A program made the translations under genes and the position numbers. Below the pieces are notes generated by a model. It was not told the DNA's origin. It worked only from the letters and a program-made list of their open reading frames with translations, and made no database searches. Of a stretch of DNA of 35,972 nucleotides, positions 9,049-16,658 are shown one piece after another. The stretch spans positions 1-35,972 of the forward strand of contig JFLX01000019.1 in NCBI GenBank assembly GCA_000634215.1, given 5' to 3'. Positions within the stretch are counted from its first letter, which is position 1; each line of letters starts with the position of its first letter. The stretch is from Prochlorococcus sp. scB243_495L20 (GTDB lineage: Bacteria > Cyanobacteriota > Cyanobacteriia > PCC-6307 > Cyanobiaceae).

Positions 9049-10329
9049 TTGAATAACTTAAAAAACCTAAGAGGAACAGTAGATCTATTTCCTGATGAAT
9101 TAATAAAGTGGCAAAACGTTGAAAAAATTTTATTAGAGCAGCTTTCTAGAGCATCCATCAAAGAAATAAGAACACCAATATTGGAAATGACCGAATTATT
9201 TATAAGAGGAATTGGTGAAGGAACAGATGTTGTCAGTAAGGAAATGTATACATTTCTTGATAGGGGGGAGAGGTCTTGCACTCTAAGACCTGAAGGAACA
9301 GCCTCAGTCGCACGAGCGTTAATACAAAACGGAATATCTTCTAATCCTCTTCAAAAACTTTGGTACATGGGTCCTATGTTTCGATACGAAAGACCTCAAG
9401 CAGGCAGGCAAAGGCAGTTTCATCAATTAGGTGTTGAGTTTATAGGACATGATTCAGTTAGAAGTGATGTTGAAATTATTGCTTTAGCTTGGGATATATT
9501 AGGCAAATTAGGAATAAAAGAACTCAATCTTGAAATAAATACGTTAGGTGATACTAATGACAGATCAAATTTTCAAAAATCTTTTTTAAAATGGTTAGAA
9601 ACAAATAAAGATTCTCTAGATTTAGATTCTCAGAATAGAATTTCTAAAAACCCTTTGAGGATTTTGGACTCAAAGAATATTCAAACTAAAAAAGTTCTTG
9701 AAAATGCACCAAGATTATTTAATTTTTTATCTGAAAAAAGTCATAACAGATATTTAGACTTAAAAAGACAATTAGAGGTTTTAAAAATACCTTATGTAGA
9801 AAATTTTAATCTTGTAAGAGGTTTAGATTACTACACTCATACAGCTTTTGAAATTACTAGTGGCGCTTTGGGCTCCCAAGCTACAGTTTGCGGAGGAGGG
9901 AGATACGACGATTTAATAAAACAAATGGGAGGGCCAAACACTCCTGCCATTGGTTTCGCTATTGGTTTAGAAAGATTAATTTTACTCGCAGGAAAAGAGC
10001 TTGAAATTCCAAGAAATACTGATATCTATATCATTAATCAAGGGTTAGTTGCTGAATCATTAGCAATGGATTTATCTAGAAAATTAAGAAATTACGATTT
10101 GTTAGTTGAGTTAGATTTAAGCGGATCCTCATTCTCTAAGCAATTTAAAAAGGCAAATAAACTTAAATCTAAAAGTATTATTGTTATTGGTGATGATGAG
10201 GCAGTTAATGGGGAATTTATTATAAGGCTCTTTGATCAAACAGGTAATGGTAATGAAGAGGAGGTTATATCTTTTGAGAATGATATTAAATTAGAAAATT
10301 GGATAAACAATAACTTACTTGTAAAGTGA
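9049..10329 (+). CDS. hisS: Histidyl-tRNA synthetase
   Basis: Class II aminoacyl-tRNA synthetase charging tRNA-His. The 426-residue length is normal. Visible features are the N-terminal RGTVDLFPDE, motif 2 in MFRYERPQAGRQRQFHQLG, the histidine-binding segments GLDYYTHTAFEI and GGGRYDDLI, and motif 3 in AIGFAIGLERLI. The C-terminal anticodon-binding domain follows (DIYIINQGLVAE onwards). The start is TTG at 9049, chosen because the product begins MNNLKNLRGTVDLFP, the usual beginning of the protein; no Shine-Dalgarno site is visible. The stop overlaps the ATG of the next small gene (ATGA arrangement at 10327-10331). Confidence 0.96.
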   Translation: MNNLKNLRGTVDLFPDELIKWQNVEKILLEQLSRASIKEIRTPILEMTELFIRGIGEGTDVVSKEMYTFLDRGERSCTLRPEGTASVARALIQNGISSNPLQKLWYMGPMFRYERPQAGRQRQFHQLGVEFIGHDSVRSDVEIIALAWDILGKLGIKELNLEINTLGDTNDRSNFQKSFLKWLETNKDSLDLDSQNRISKNPLRILDSKNIQTKKVLENAPRLFNFLSEKSHNRYLDLKRQLEVLKIPYVENFNLVRGLDYYTHTAFEITSGALGSQATVCGGGRYDDLIKQMGGPNTPAIGFAIGLERLILLAGKELEIPRNTDIYIINQGLVAESLAMDLSRKLRNYDLLVELDLSGSSFSKQFKKANKLKSKSIIVIGDDEAVNGEFIIRLFDQTGNGNEEEVISFENDIKLENWINNNLLVK

Positions 10330-10619
10330 TGTTCTTGAAGATAGTGATAATTTTTCTTTTTATAATTATTTTTTTTAATTTAAGGAATTTTCTTAAATTA
10401 AATAGAAAACAAAAAGTTTTTAATTCTAAAAAAATAACAACTTTCAATAAAAAGAATCTTAATAATTGGATGAATTTAACTAAAAAAGAAAGATATAACT
10501 TAACAAAACAAGATTCTCTTAATTACATGGATAAAAGAAAACTTTTATTAGACGAAATTAGAAATGAATATAAGAAAATATCTAGAAAAAATTCTGAGAG
10601 GAACATTAAGAAAAAATAA
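10329..10619 (+). CDS. Small basic single-pass membrane protein, unknown function
   Basis: A 96-residue protein I do not recognise. Residues about 4-20 are a strongly hydrophobic helix (ILE/PHE-rich), followed by a Lys/Asn-rich, highly basic cytoplasmic-looking tail with likely helices (LTKKERYNLTKQD, LLLDEIRNEYKKI). The ATG at 10329 overlaps the TGA stop of hisS; a GTG three bases earlier is also in frame. The overlap implies co-transcription and coupled translation with hisS, but there is no evidence for a functional link with histidyl-tRNA. Composition is similar to the neighbouring genes. Confidence 0.7.
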   Translation: MFLKIVIIFLFIIIFFNLRNFLKLNRKQKVFNSKKITTFNKKNLNNWMNLTKKERYNLTKQDSLNYMDKRKLLLDEIRNEYKKISRKNSERNIKKK

Positions 10620-10621
10620 TT

Positions 10622-10921
10622 ATGGAAAATTACTGGACTTCTAATAAACCAATAAATGGATTAAGACATTTTGTTTTAGTAAATGAGACTAAGGAAAAAG
10701 GAAATATTAGTTTTTTAATGGTTTCAGTCCTTGATTCTGAAATTAACTTAAAAACTACTTATGAAGAATTAATAAATACTGGAAATTGGCAGAAGGGTTG
10801 GATCAATCTTTCAAAGCATCAATCGATTACAGAAGAATACGTTAACTATAAATCCATCAATCAAGGAAAGGGTATCGATGAGATATTCATTAATGAAGAT
10901 TCTTTATTTAATATTTCTTAA
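10622..10921 (+). CDS. Conserved small protein, possibly TIGR02450-like Trp-rich family
   Basis: A 99-residue protein beginning two bases after the upstream stop, so it is in the hisS transcription unit. It shows a spaced Trp pattern: WTSNKPINGLRHF near the start and ELINTGNWQKGW near residue 60. This resembles the TIGR02450 family (W-T then H-F then E-L-x-x-x-x-x-W-x-x-G-W), which is common in cyanobacteria and of unknown function. The match is by eye and the protein is longer than the typical family member, with an extra C-terminal part ending FINEDSLFNIS. No membrane segment or catalytic motif is seen. Confidence 0.65.
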   Translation: MENYWTSNKPINGLRHFVLVNETKEKGNISFLMVSVLDSEINLKTTYEELINTGNWQKGWINLSKHQSITEEYVNYKSINQGKGIDEIFINEDSLFNIS

Positions 10922-11057
10922 TTTGATATAAATCTTTCAAATCTCTTTTCTTTGTAAATACTAGGTTTTTTGTGACTTAATAATTATTTAAAAGTTTTAC
11001 CCCTTTCAAAAAAATAAAATTAACGTTATCAAGGATTAATTATATTTACTTAATTCA

Positions 11058-11291
11058 ATGTTAGGGGATATGTGGAGCTCATCTGAGTTGACCTCTGAAA
11101 AACTGGGAATAACTGAAATTAAACTTTCTTTTTTACGTGAAAATGGAATACTCAAGCCTGGGATTCATTGGAAAAGCTCTCCACTCGGTCAGAAAAAACC
11201 TTGGAAACCCTTAGCCCTTTACAATGTAAAAATGTGCAGAGAAATAATTAATAAATTTTATTCTGAAGAAAACTATAATATCGCAGCCTAA
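11058..11291 (+). CDS. Small HTH-like protein, unknown function
   Basis: A 77-residue protein. The segment ELTSEKLGITEIKLSFLRENGILKPGIHW reads like the MerR/excisionase type of winged helix-turn-helix (short helix, turn, recognition helix, then a hydrophobic-Pro-Gly wing), followed by a Trp/Lys-rich stretch (WKSSPLGQKKPWKP) and a helix ending in a short tail. DNA binding is an inference. Two starts are possible: ATG 11058 with no ribosome site, or ATG 11070, which has AGGGG three bases upstream. It sits alone between the hisS unit and the pcbA region, transcribed toward the minus-strand small ORF. Confidence 0.62.
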   Translation: MLGDMWSSSELTSEKLGITEIKLSFLRENGILKPGIHWKSSPLGQKKPWKPLALYNVKMCREIINKFYSEENYNIAA

Positions 11292-11335
11292 AAAATGATT
11301 TTATCCTGATTAATTTGGGAAAATATATACAATAT

Positions 11336-11512
11336 TTATTCGATTAGATTCTCATCTTTACACTCAATAAGAGTGTTTTGCAAAGTTGGATATAAGTTAA
11401 TCATACTTATATATTGTTTAGATTTTCTGTAAGATTTTGCAGCCTTTTTGTAATGAACTTCAGATTTCATTTCTAGTGAAAATTTTCTAGAAGACTCTTG
11501 AGAAGTAGTCAT
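11336..11512 (-). CDS. Small ORF (58 residues), unknown function, divergent from pcbA
   Basis: A minus-strand ORF with ATG at 11512-11510 and TAA at 11338-11336. The product begins MTTSQESSRKFSLEMKSEV and ends in CKDENLIE; it is Lys/Ser-rich in its first half with a likely amphipathic helix (VHYKKAAKSYRKSKQYISMI), and has no hydrophobic segment. Codon use looks like real Prochlorococcus genes. No good ribosome site is seen. It fills a gap of over 500 bases that would otherwise be unusually large here, supporting a real gene, but chance cannot be excluded. Confidence 0.5.
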   Translation of the reverse strand: MTTSQESSRKFSLEMKSEVHYKKAAKSYRKSKQYISMINLYPTLQNTLIECKDENLIE

Positions 11513-11840
11513 AATATTAGATGTCTTATCTCATATTTAATAATTGTTTGAGAATGAGGCAATAAATAGGATGTATTAATGAAACAAAACATCGTTTAAT
11601 GTCAGCAAAAAGAAATTTAATAAAAAAAAATTAAAATTAAAACTCTTTTAAATTGATATGTAATCTATTCTCTAGCAATAACTTTGCTGTTGAAATCTAA
11701 CTTATTCTAAATTTAATATTTTTGGGAAATTAATTAATTTTTTTTTCTTAGGATTACTAATTTTTACAATTTTGTTGTGAATTCAACCGTTTTATGAAAA
11801 TTAAAGTATTCTCAAAACGTTTAAGCTAATCATTTCCTAA
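11513..11840. other. Long AT-rich leader region upstream of pcbA
   Basis: About 330 bases between the small minus-strand ORF and pcbA. I find no ORF of interest on either strand. It is very AT-rich with A- and T-tracts. A sigma-70-like promoter for pcbA is proposed at 11690-11719. The 30 bases just before the pcbA ATG contain no Shine-Dalgarno sequence. This region probably holds the control elements of one of the most highly expressed genes in the organism. Confidence 0.5.
11690..11719 (+). promoter_or_regulatory. Putative pcbA promoter
   Basis: TTGAAA at 11690-11695 and TAATAT at 11714-11719 with an 18-base spacer give a sigma-70-like promoter about 120 bases before the pcbA ATG. In DNA this AT-rich such matches arise often by chance; the call rests on position and the good -35 hexamer. 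Confidence 0.3.
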
Positions 11841-12899
11841 ATGCAAACCTACGGTAATCCAGATACCACTTACGGGTGGTGGGCTGGAAATTCAGGTGTA
11901 GCTAATCGCTCAGGAAAATTTATCGCTGCTCATGTAGCTCATGCAGGATTAATTGTTTTCTGGGCTGGTGCTTTCACCCTTTTTGAACTTTCACGATTCG
12001 ATCCTAGTGTTCCTATGGGTCATCAACCTTTAATTGTTCTTCCACACTTAGCAACTCTAGGAATAGGGTTTGACGCTAATGGCGTTGCTATGGGAGATAC
12101 TAAACCTGTACTTGCGATAGCAATCGTGCACTTAGTTTCTTCTATGGTTTTAGCTGCTGGTGGACTTTTACACTCTCTACTTCTTCCAGGAAATTTAGAA
12201 GATTCAGATATTGCTAGAGCAAGAAAATTCAATATTGAATGGGATAATCCTGACAAATTGACATTTATTCTTGGACATCATCTCCTCTTCTTAGGATTTG
12301 CAGTTATTGCTTTCGTTGAATGGGCCAGAGTCCATGGAATTTATGATCCAGCTATTGGCGCTGTAAGACAAGTTGAATACGAATTAAACTTAGCAAAAAT
12401 TTGGAATCATCAAACAGACTTTTTGACTATCGATAGTCTGGAAGAGGTTATGGGCGGTCATGCATTCTTAGCTTTTGTAGAGATTACAGGTGGTGCATGG
12501 CATATCGCTACTAAGCAGGTGGGAGAATTTACTAAGTTCAAAGGTAAAGGTCTTCTATCAGCAGAAGCTGTTCTATCTTGGTCATTAGCAGGTATAGGCT
12601 GGATGGCTATTATTGCAGCTTTCTGGAGTGCAGCAAATACAACTGTTTATCCTGTTGAATATTTTGGTGAACCACTTGAATTGAAGTTTAGTATTTCTCC
12701 ATATTGGATTGATACTGTTGATCTTCCTGATGGTGAGTTTACATCAAGGGCATGGTTAGCAAATGTTCACTACTACTTTGGTTTCTTCTTTATTCAAGGC
12801 CACCTTTGGCATGCTCTAAGAGCATTAGGCTTTGATTTCAAGAGAGTTACAAATGCTATTAGTAATATTGATAGTGCCACAATTACTCTTAAGGATTAA
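11841..12899 (+). CDS. pcbA: Prochlorophyte chlorophyll-binding antenna protein Pcb
   Basis: Light-harvesting protein that binds divinyl chlorophyll a and b in the thylakoid membrane and feeds the photosystems; it belongs to the CP43/IsiA six-helix family and replaces phycobilisomes. The 352-residue protein starts [19 protein letters not shown], the usual Pcb beginning. Six hydrophobic segments carry paired His ligands, for example [42 protein letters not shown] and [23 protein letters not shown]. The large lumenal loop of CP43 is absent, as expected. It looks monocistronic: a long leader lies before it and a strong terminator follows. High-light strains usually have a single pcb gene, here taken as pcbA. 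Confidence 0.96.
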   Translation: MQTYGNPDTTYGWWAGNSGVANRSGKFIAAHVAHAGLIVFWAGAFTLFELSRFDPSVPMGHQPLIVLPHLATLGIGFDANGVAMGDTKPVLAIAIVHLVSSMVLAAGGLLHSLLLPGNLEDSDIARARKFNIEWDNPDKLTFILGHHLLFLGFAVIAFVEWARVHGIYDPAIGAVRQVEYELNLAKIWNHQTDFLTIDSLEEVMGGHAFLAFVEITGGAWHIATKQVGEFTKFKGKGLLSAEAVLSWSLAGIGWMAIIAAFWSAANTTVYPVEYFGEPLELKFSISPYWIDTVDLPDGEFTSRAWLANVHYYFGFFFIQGHLWHALRALGFDFKRVTNAISNIDSATITLKD

Positions 12900-12926
12900 A
12901 TTCTCAAGTTAATCATTTATATCAAG

Positions 12927-12949
12927 GGCCCTTTTAAAGGGCCTTTTTT
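12927..12949 (+). terminator. Intrinsic terminator of pcbA
   Basis: GGCCC and GGGCC arms around a TTTTAAA centre form a GC-rich hairpin (12927-12943) followed directly by six T residues (12944-12949), 27 bases after the pcbA stop. It is the clearest terminator in the window and supports a single-gene pcbA transcript. Confidence 0.9.
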
Positions 12950-12989
12950 ATTTGAAAAATTTTGTTTGCTAATTTAGATTTAGAATTAT

Positions 12990-14378
12990 ATGTTTCTGAA
13001 ATCATTGAATATTTTTTCTCTGCAGAATAAAGATATTTTTTCAAATTCTCTATTGATAAGTTTTTTGGGATTATTAATTATATTTTTTTTGTTGATTTTT
13101 GGGAGGAAATTAAAACTAGCTGTTCAACTTGAGAGATTTGGATTGCCAATAGCAGTCATATCGGGGATTTTAGGTATATCTATAGGTCCATTTGGAGCAA
13201 TACATTTTTTGCCAAAAGAAACAATCAATGTTTGGAGTAATTTTCCTACTCCTCTTTTATCTTTAGTTTTCGCAACTTTAATGATGGGAAGACCTATTCC
13301 AAATATAAATGGTTTAGTTAAACCAATTTTTAATCAATTTCTATTAGCTCTTTCCCTAGGTTTCGGACAATTTTTTGTTGGCGGTCTAGTTGTTAAATAT
13401 TTTCTACCTCCATCTACGGAAGCAAACCCTCTCATGGGATGTCTAATAGAGGTTGGTTTTGAGGGTGGTCATGGAGCTGCATCAATAATCGGTGAAAGTT
13501 TTAATAAACTCGGTTTCCCAAATGGTTTAGATCTTGGTTTGGCTATGGCAACAATGGGTTTATTATCCTCTTCAATATTGGGGAGCATATTTATCTTTAT
13601 TGGTAGAACTTTAGGCCTTTCAGATACTGAAGAAATTCTTGAACGAGAAGATACTCTAAATGGAAAAAATAAGATTAAAATTTTTGCAGATTTAAGAATT
13701 TTTATAATAAATCTTGGATTCTCTGGTTTGGCAATTTCTTTTGGTGTTTTGCTTCTTAAATTTTTAAGGTATATTTCAAGTTCTTTTGGTGATTTTTCGA
13801 AGGAAATTATTTTTTCACTACCAGTATTTCCTTTTATCCTTATAGGTTCGCTCCTTATTAGATATATTTTAGAAAAAACCAAAAATACAGAATTTATTTC
13901 AAATATTCTGCAAAGGGAGATTGGTATTTTATCAACAGACTTATTGATTTTTACAGCTATGGCCAGTTTAGATATTGCTGTTGTTTTTGATAATTGGATA
14001 CTTATTTTAGTGTTTACTATTTTCGGTTTATTTTGGAATTTAATCTGCATTGCTTATTTCGCATACTTTATTTTTGATGATTATTGGTTTGAAAAAAGTT
14101 TGATAGAGTTTGGTAATTCCACTGGTGTAGTAGCTTCTGGGTTACTTCTTTTAAGGCTTGCAGATCCTAAAAATATTTCTAAGACTTTACCAATTTTTAC
14201 ATCAAAACAGCTATTTGCTCAATTAATTCTTTCTGGGGGACTATTCACAGTTCTTGCACCATTAATGATTTCTAAAATTGGGTTAGATTATTGGACAGAA
14301 ATTTGTGCCTTAATTACATTCGCAATTCTCTCTATCGCATTGATTTTTAACAAAGTAGAGATGAAAAAGTTTCAATAA
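12990..14378 (+). CDS. gltS: Sodium/glutamate symporter family permease
   Basis: Integral membrane carrier of the GltS (ESS) family, which imports glutamate with sodium. The 462-residue protein has about ten or more hydrophobic segments. Family landmarks are the early GRKLKLAVQLERFGLPIAVISG, the glycine-rich re-entrant segment EVGFEGGHGAASIIGESF, and the second-half FGNSTGVVASGLLLLR repeat-equivalent segment. The ATG at 12990 is the first in frame. Substrate cannot be proven from sequence alone; another dicarboxylate or amino acid is possible. It is on the same strand as pcbA but separated from it by the terminator. The next gene begins 38 bases downstream. Confidence 0.88.
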   Translation: MFLKSLNIFSLQNKDIFSNSLLISFLGLLIIFFLLIFGRKLKLAVQLERFGLPIAVISGILGISIGPFGAIHFLPKETINVWSNFPTPLLSLVFATLMMGRPIPNINGLVKPIFNQFLLALSLGFGQFFVGGLVVKYFLPPSTEANPLMGCLIEVGFEGGHGAASIIGESFNKLGFPNGLDLGLAMATMGLLSSSILGSIFIFIGRTLGLSDTEEILEREDTLNGKNKIKIFADLRIFIINLGFSGLAISFGVLLLKFLRYISSSFGDFSKEIIFSLPVFPFILIGSLLIRYILEKTKNTEFISNILQREIGILSTDLLIFTAMASLDIAVVFDNWILILVFTIFGLFWNLICIAYFAYFIFDDYWFEKSLIEFGNSTGVVASGLLLLRLADPKNISKTLPIFTSKQLFAQLILSGGLFTVLAPLMISKIGLDYWTEICALITFAILSIALIFNKVEMKKFQ

Positions 14379-14416
14379 AAACCCTAGAATAGTAAAAAGG
14401 CTAAATTTTTATTTTA

Positions 14417-14674
14417 ATGTCATTTACACCCTACGATATTCCACCTCAAGAAAATAAAGGGAAGTGGTTTAGGAGTCATTTACTTGGAAGGGAAATCGAA
14501 CTTGGTGAATTGTATAGTCTTGGATCAAATGATTTAGATTTGCTTATGGCGGAGACTGCAGAAATCAGAAGCGATCTTGATTTTAAGGAAAAAAATATAG
14601 GCAAATTCAGGACCGCAGGATATTTTTTGGAGTTAGCAAGAATAATTGAGAAAAGGAAGTTGTTAGAAAGTTAA
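14417..14674 (+). CDS. Conserved small picocyanobacterial protein, unknown function
   Basis: An 85-residue soluble, acidic-basic mixed protein without membrane segment or known motif. It begins MSFTPYDIPPQENKGKWFRS and has helical-looking segments (DLDLLMAETAEIRSDLD and FLELARIIEKRKLLE). I recognise no family. It follows gltS by 38 bases on the same strand and may share its transcript. Its end overlaps the end of the convergent GST gene by four bases. Confidence 0.7.
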   Translation: MSFTPYDIPPQENKGKWFRSHLLGREIELGELYSLGSNDLDLLMAETAEIRSDLDFKEKNIGKFRTAGYFLELARIIEKRKLLES

Positions 14675-15330
14675 TTTGATGGGAAATAATTCTTCCTAGA
14701 ATTTTGTTCCCATAATTCGTATTTATACATTAACGACTTAAATTCTCTATTTTTTTCAAACGAATCTAACCAGTTTTTTATTGAGGATTCAAAATAATTT
14801 GTTCTTTTTTGACTTTCACAAGCGATTCTAAATTGTCTTACAAAAGGCCAAATAGACCAATCGGCGATTGTTGGGCTATCTCCAAAAAAGTATTTTTTTT
14901 CGGCAAGAAGTTCGTTCCATCTCTTCATAAATTTAATCGCATTTGTGAAATGAAATTCTTCATCACCATCTTTATATCTTGTGGCATATTTAAATCGATC
15001 CAAATGATATTTGAATTCGTTATCGTTTTCATTAATTATTTCTAAAATATCTTCCTTTTTGTTCTCAGGAAAATAAATTAATTTGATGTTTTCCTTTTTT
15101 GATTCTGAAAGAGCCCACAGGATGATTTCAAGACTTTCTTCAATAACTTCACTATTTTTTTTTATAAGAATTGGAACCGTTTTCGTCTTTGAATTATTTA
15201 AAAAATCTAGAGGTTTATTTTTTAAATCAATTTCTCTTATCTCTACTTTTATTTCGCAAATTAACAGGGCCCATCTTGCACGAATTGCATATGGACATCT
15301 TCGAAATGAATATAAAATATCGTTTTTCAT
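14671..15330 (-). CDS. Glutathione S-transferase-like protein
   Basis: A 219-residue two-domain GST-fold protein. The thioredoxin-like N-terminal domain has FRRCPYAIRARWAL, where the Cys of C-P-Y-A would be the glutathione-reactive residue, and the cis-Pro segment KTVPIL followed by EESLEIILW (glutathione gamma-Glu contact, normally E-S). The all-helical C-terminal domain contains FFGDSPTIADWSIWPFVRQ, matching the conserved GST helix N-cap (S-x-A-D). The Cys-type active site suggests thiol transfer or omega/beta-like activity rather than conjugation; the substrate is unknown. The ATG is at 15330. Confidence 0.88.
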   Translation of the reverse strand: MKNDILYSFRRCPYAIRARWALLICEIKVEIREIDLKNKPLDFLNNSKTKTVPILIKKNSEVIEESLEIILWALSESKKENIKLIYFPENKKEDILEIINENDNEFKYHLDRFKYATRYKDGDEEFHFTNAIKFMKRWNELLAEKKYFFGDSPTIADWSIWPFVRQFRIACESQKRTNYFESSIKNWLDSFEKNREFKSLMYKYELWEQNSRKNYFPSN

Positions 15331-15404
15331 ATTGTAAAAACTTTTAATTTCCTTAATTCTTTTAGTATTATCTAAGTAGGATCAATATTAATTTTACAAC
15401 GCAA

Positions 15405-15947
15405 ATGTCGGGATATGTTTACCTTATTAGAGTAGGAGACCTTTATAGGATTGGGAAAACGGATAATCTAGAAAAGAAAATTAAAAAATTAAAGCCAGAT
15501 GAATTATTAACATCAATTATGACTAAGGAGCCCGAAACTCTTGAAGCAAGATTACTAAGAAAATATAAGTCTCAAAGAATTCCTGAAACTGGCTATTTAA
15601 AGCTTTCTAAAAGACAAATTAGAGAATGTAAAAAGCAATTTGAATTAAAGGGTAGTTTACCTCATACTTTAGATGCTGAAGTTTCTATAACTCTATTTGC
15701 ATCTTTTTTATTGTTTTCATTAGGTTCTTTTATTTTTAATTATTTAAATTTTGGATTTGTAAGATCTATATCTTATTCTTTCGGAATGGCATCTCTACCA
15801 ATGGTTATATTATTTATTACAGGTAGTTTTGGCGGATACTTTTCTGAAGATTTATCTCTTTTTTCATTGTTAACTAATCGAATAAAAGGTTTATTTATTG
15901 CAATTGCAATGCTTTCAATTGCTTACTTAATTTTTAATTTAGGTTAA
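15405..15947 (+). CDS. Membrane-anchored GIY-YIG-like (T5orf172/MUG113-type) protein
   Basis: A 180-residue protein. Residues 1-85 read like a T5orf172/MUG113-type GIY-YIG domain: GYVYLIRVGDLYRIGKTDN supplies the Y-x-Y/I-G-K strand pair, followed by a helix (LEKKIKKL), an acidic-plus-basic segment around LEARLLRKY, and TGYLKLSKRQI. Residues about 95-180 contain three or four hydrophobic helices, so the domain would face the cytoplasm from a membrane anchor. Whether it is a nuclease is open: the usual catalytic Arg could be in LEARLLRKY and the Glu in the same helix. It lies alone, divergent from the GST gene and ending four bases into the convergent SDR gene. Confidence 0.68.
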   Translation: MSGYVYLIRVGDLYRIGKTDNLEKKIKKLKPDELLTSIMTKEPETLEARLLRKYKSQRIPETGYLKLSKRQIRECKKQFELKGSLPHTLDAEVSITLFASFLLFSLGSFIFNYLNFGFVRSISYSFGMASLPMVILFITGSFGGYFSEDLSLFSLLTNRIKGLFIAIAMLSIAYLIFNLG

Positions 15948-16651
15948 ATTTCATAGTTACAATTTAAGGCGATTTCAAATGGAACTGATTGGGTAGGTAA
16001 CTTAAGAATAATTGAGCATATTTCAGCAATATCTTCAGGTTGTGTCATGCTTGATTTGTCTAAAGAAGAGATATTTTGGGCCATTTTTGTATTAACCCAG
16101 CTTGGGCAAATTGCAGTAATCCTTATATTTTTATCCCAACCTTTATTTTTCATAGTTTGGCATAATCCCATCAAAGCAAATTTTGAAGAAGAATAAGCGG
16201 CTAAATCACCTTTGGATCTTTTTCCACTCATTGAAACTAAAACTATAATTCTTCCTCTTCCAGAGGTACATAAATGATCCCAAGAAAGCCTACATAAATG
16301 CCAAATTGCCAAAAAATTTATATTTAATGTATTTAAAATATCTTCTTCATCACCTTCTTTGTATAAGAAAGGAACTTTGGATAATACTCCAGAACAATTT
16401 ATTACTGAATCAAATCCTCCAAATTCATCTACGGTATTCTTTATCCAATTTTCGGCTGTAATTTTTTTTAAAGCATCATAGTGGTTGATTATAATTTTCC
16501 CTTCTGGCCATTTTTTTGGATCAATAGCGCTTCCTTTTAATGATTCTAAATCTCTTATGCCAACACTAATTCTATTGCCTTCTTTTAACTCTTTATGTGC
16601 AATATTTAGTCCAATACCTCTACTGGCTCCACTTATTAATATGGTTCTCAT
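15944..16651 (-). CDS. Short-chain dehydrogenase/reductase (SDR)
   Basis: Classical NAD(P)-dependent SDR of 235 residues. The Rossmann motif SGASRGIG near residue 7, the NCSG segment (usually N-A-G), the catalytic Ser in VLVSMSGK and the YSSSK active-site Tyr/Lys are all present, as is the Pro-Ser-Trp-Val-x-T segment after strand 6. The substrate cannot be told. Its ATG at 16651 lies only seven bases after the stop of crtL-e on the same strand, so the two are almost certainly co-transcribed, which makes a pigment- or lipid-related substrate worth considering. Confidence 0.9.
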   Translation of the reverse strand: MRTILISGASRGIGLNIAHKELKEGNRISVGIRDLESLKGSAIDPKKWPEGKIIINHYDALKKITAENWIKNTVDEFGGFDSVINCSGVLSKVPFLYKEGDEEDILNTLNINFLAIWHLCRLSWDHLCTSGRGRIIVLVSMSGKRSKGDLAAYSSSKFALMGLCQTMKNKGWDKNIRITAICPSWVNTKMAQNISSLDKSSMTQPEDIAEICSIILKLPTQSVPFEIALNCNYEI

Positions 16652-16658
16652 TTTTTAA

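Noticed and set aside
13469-14050. Minus-strand ORF of 193 codons
   Set aside because: It lies wholly inside gltS, antisense; Lys/Ile/Pro-rich shadow of the membrane protein code.
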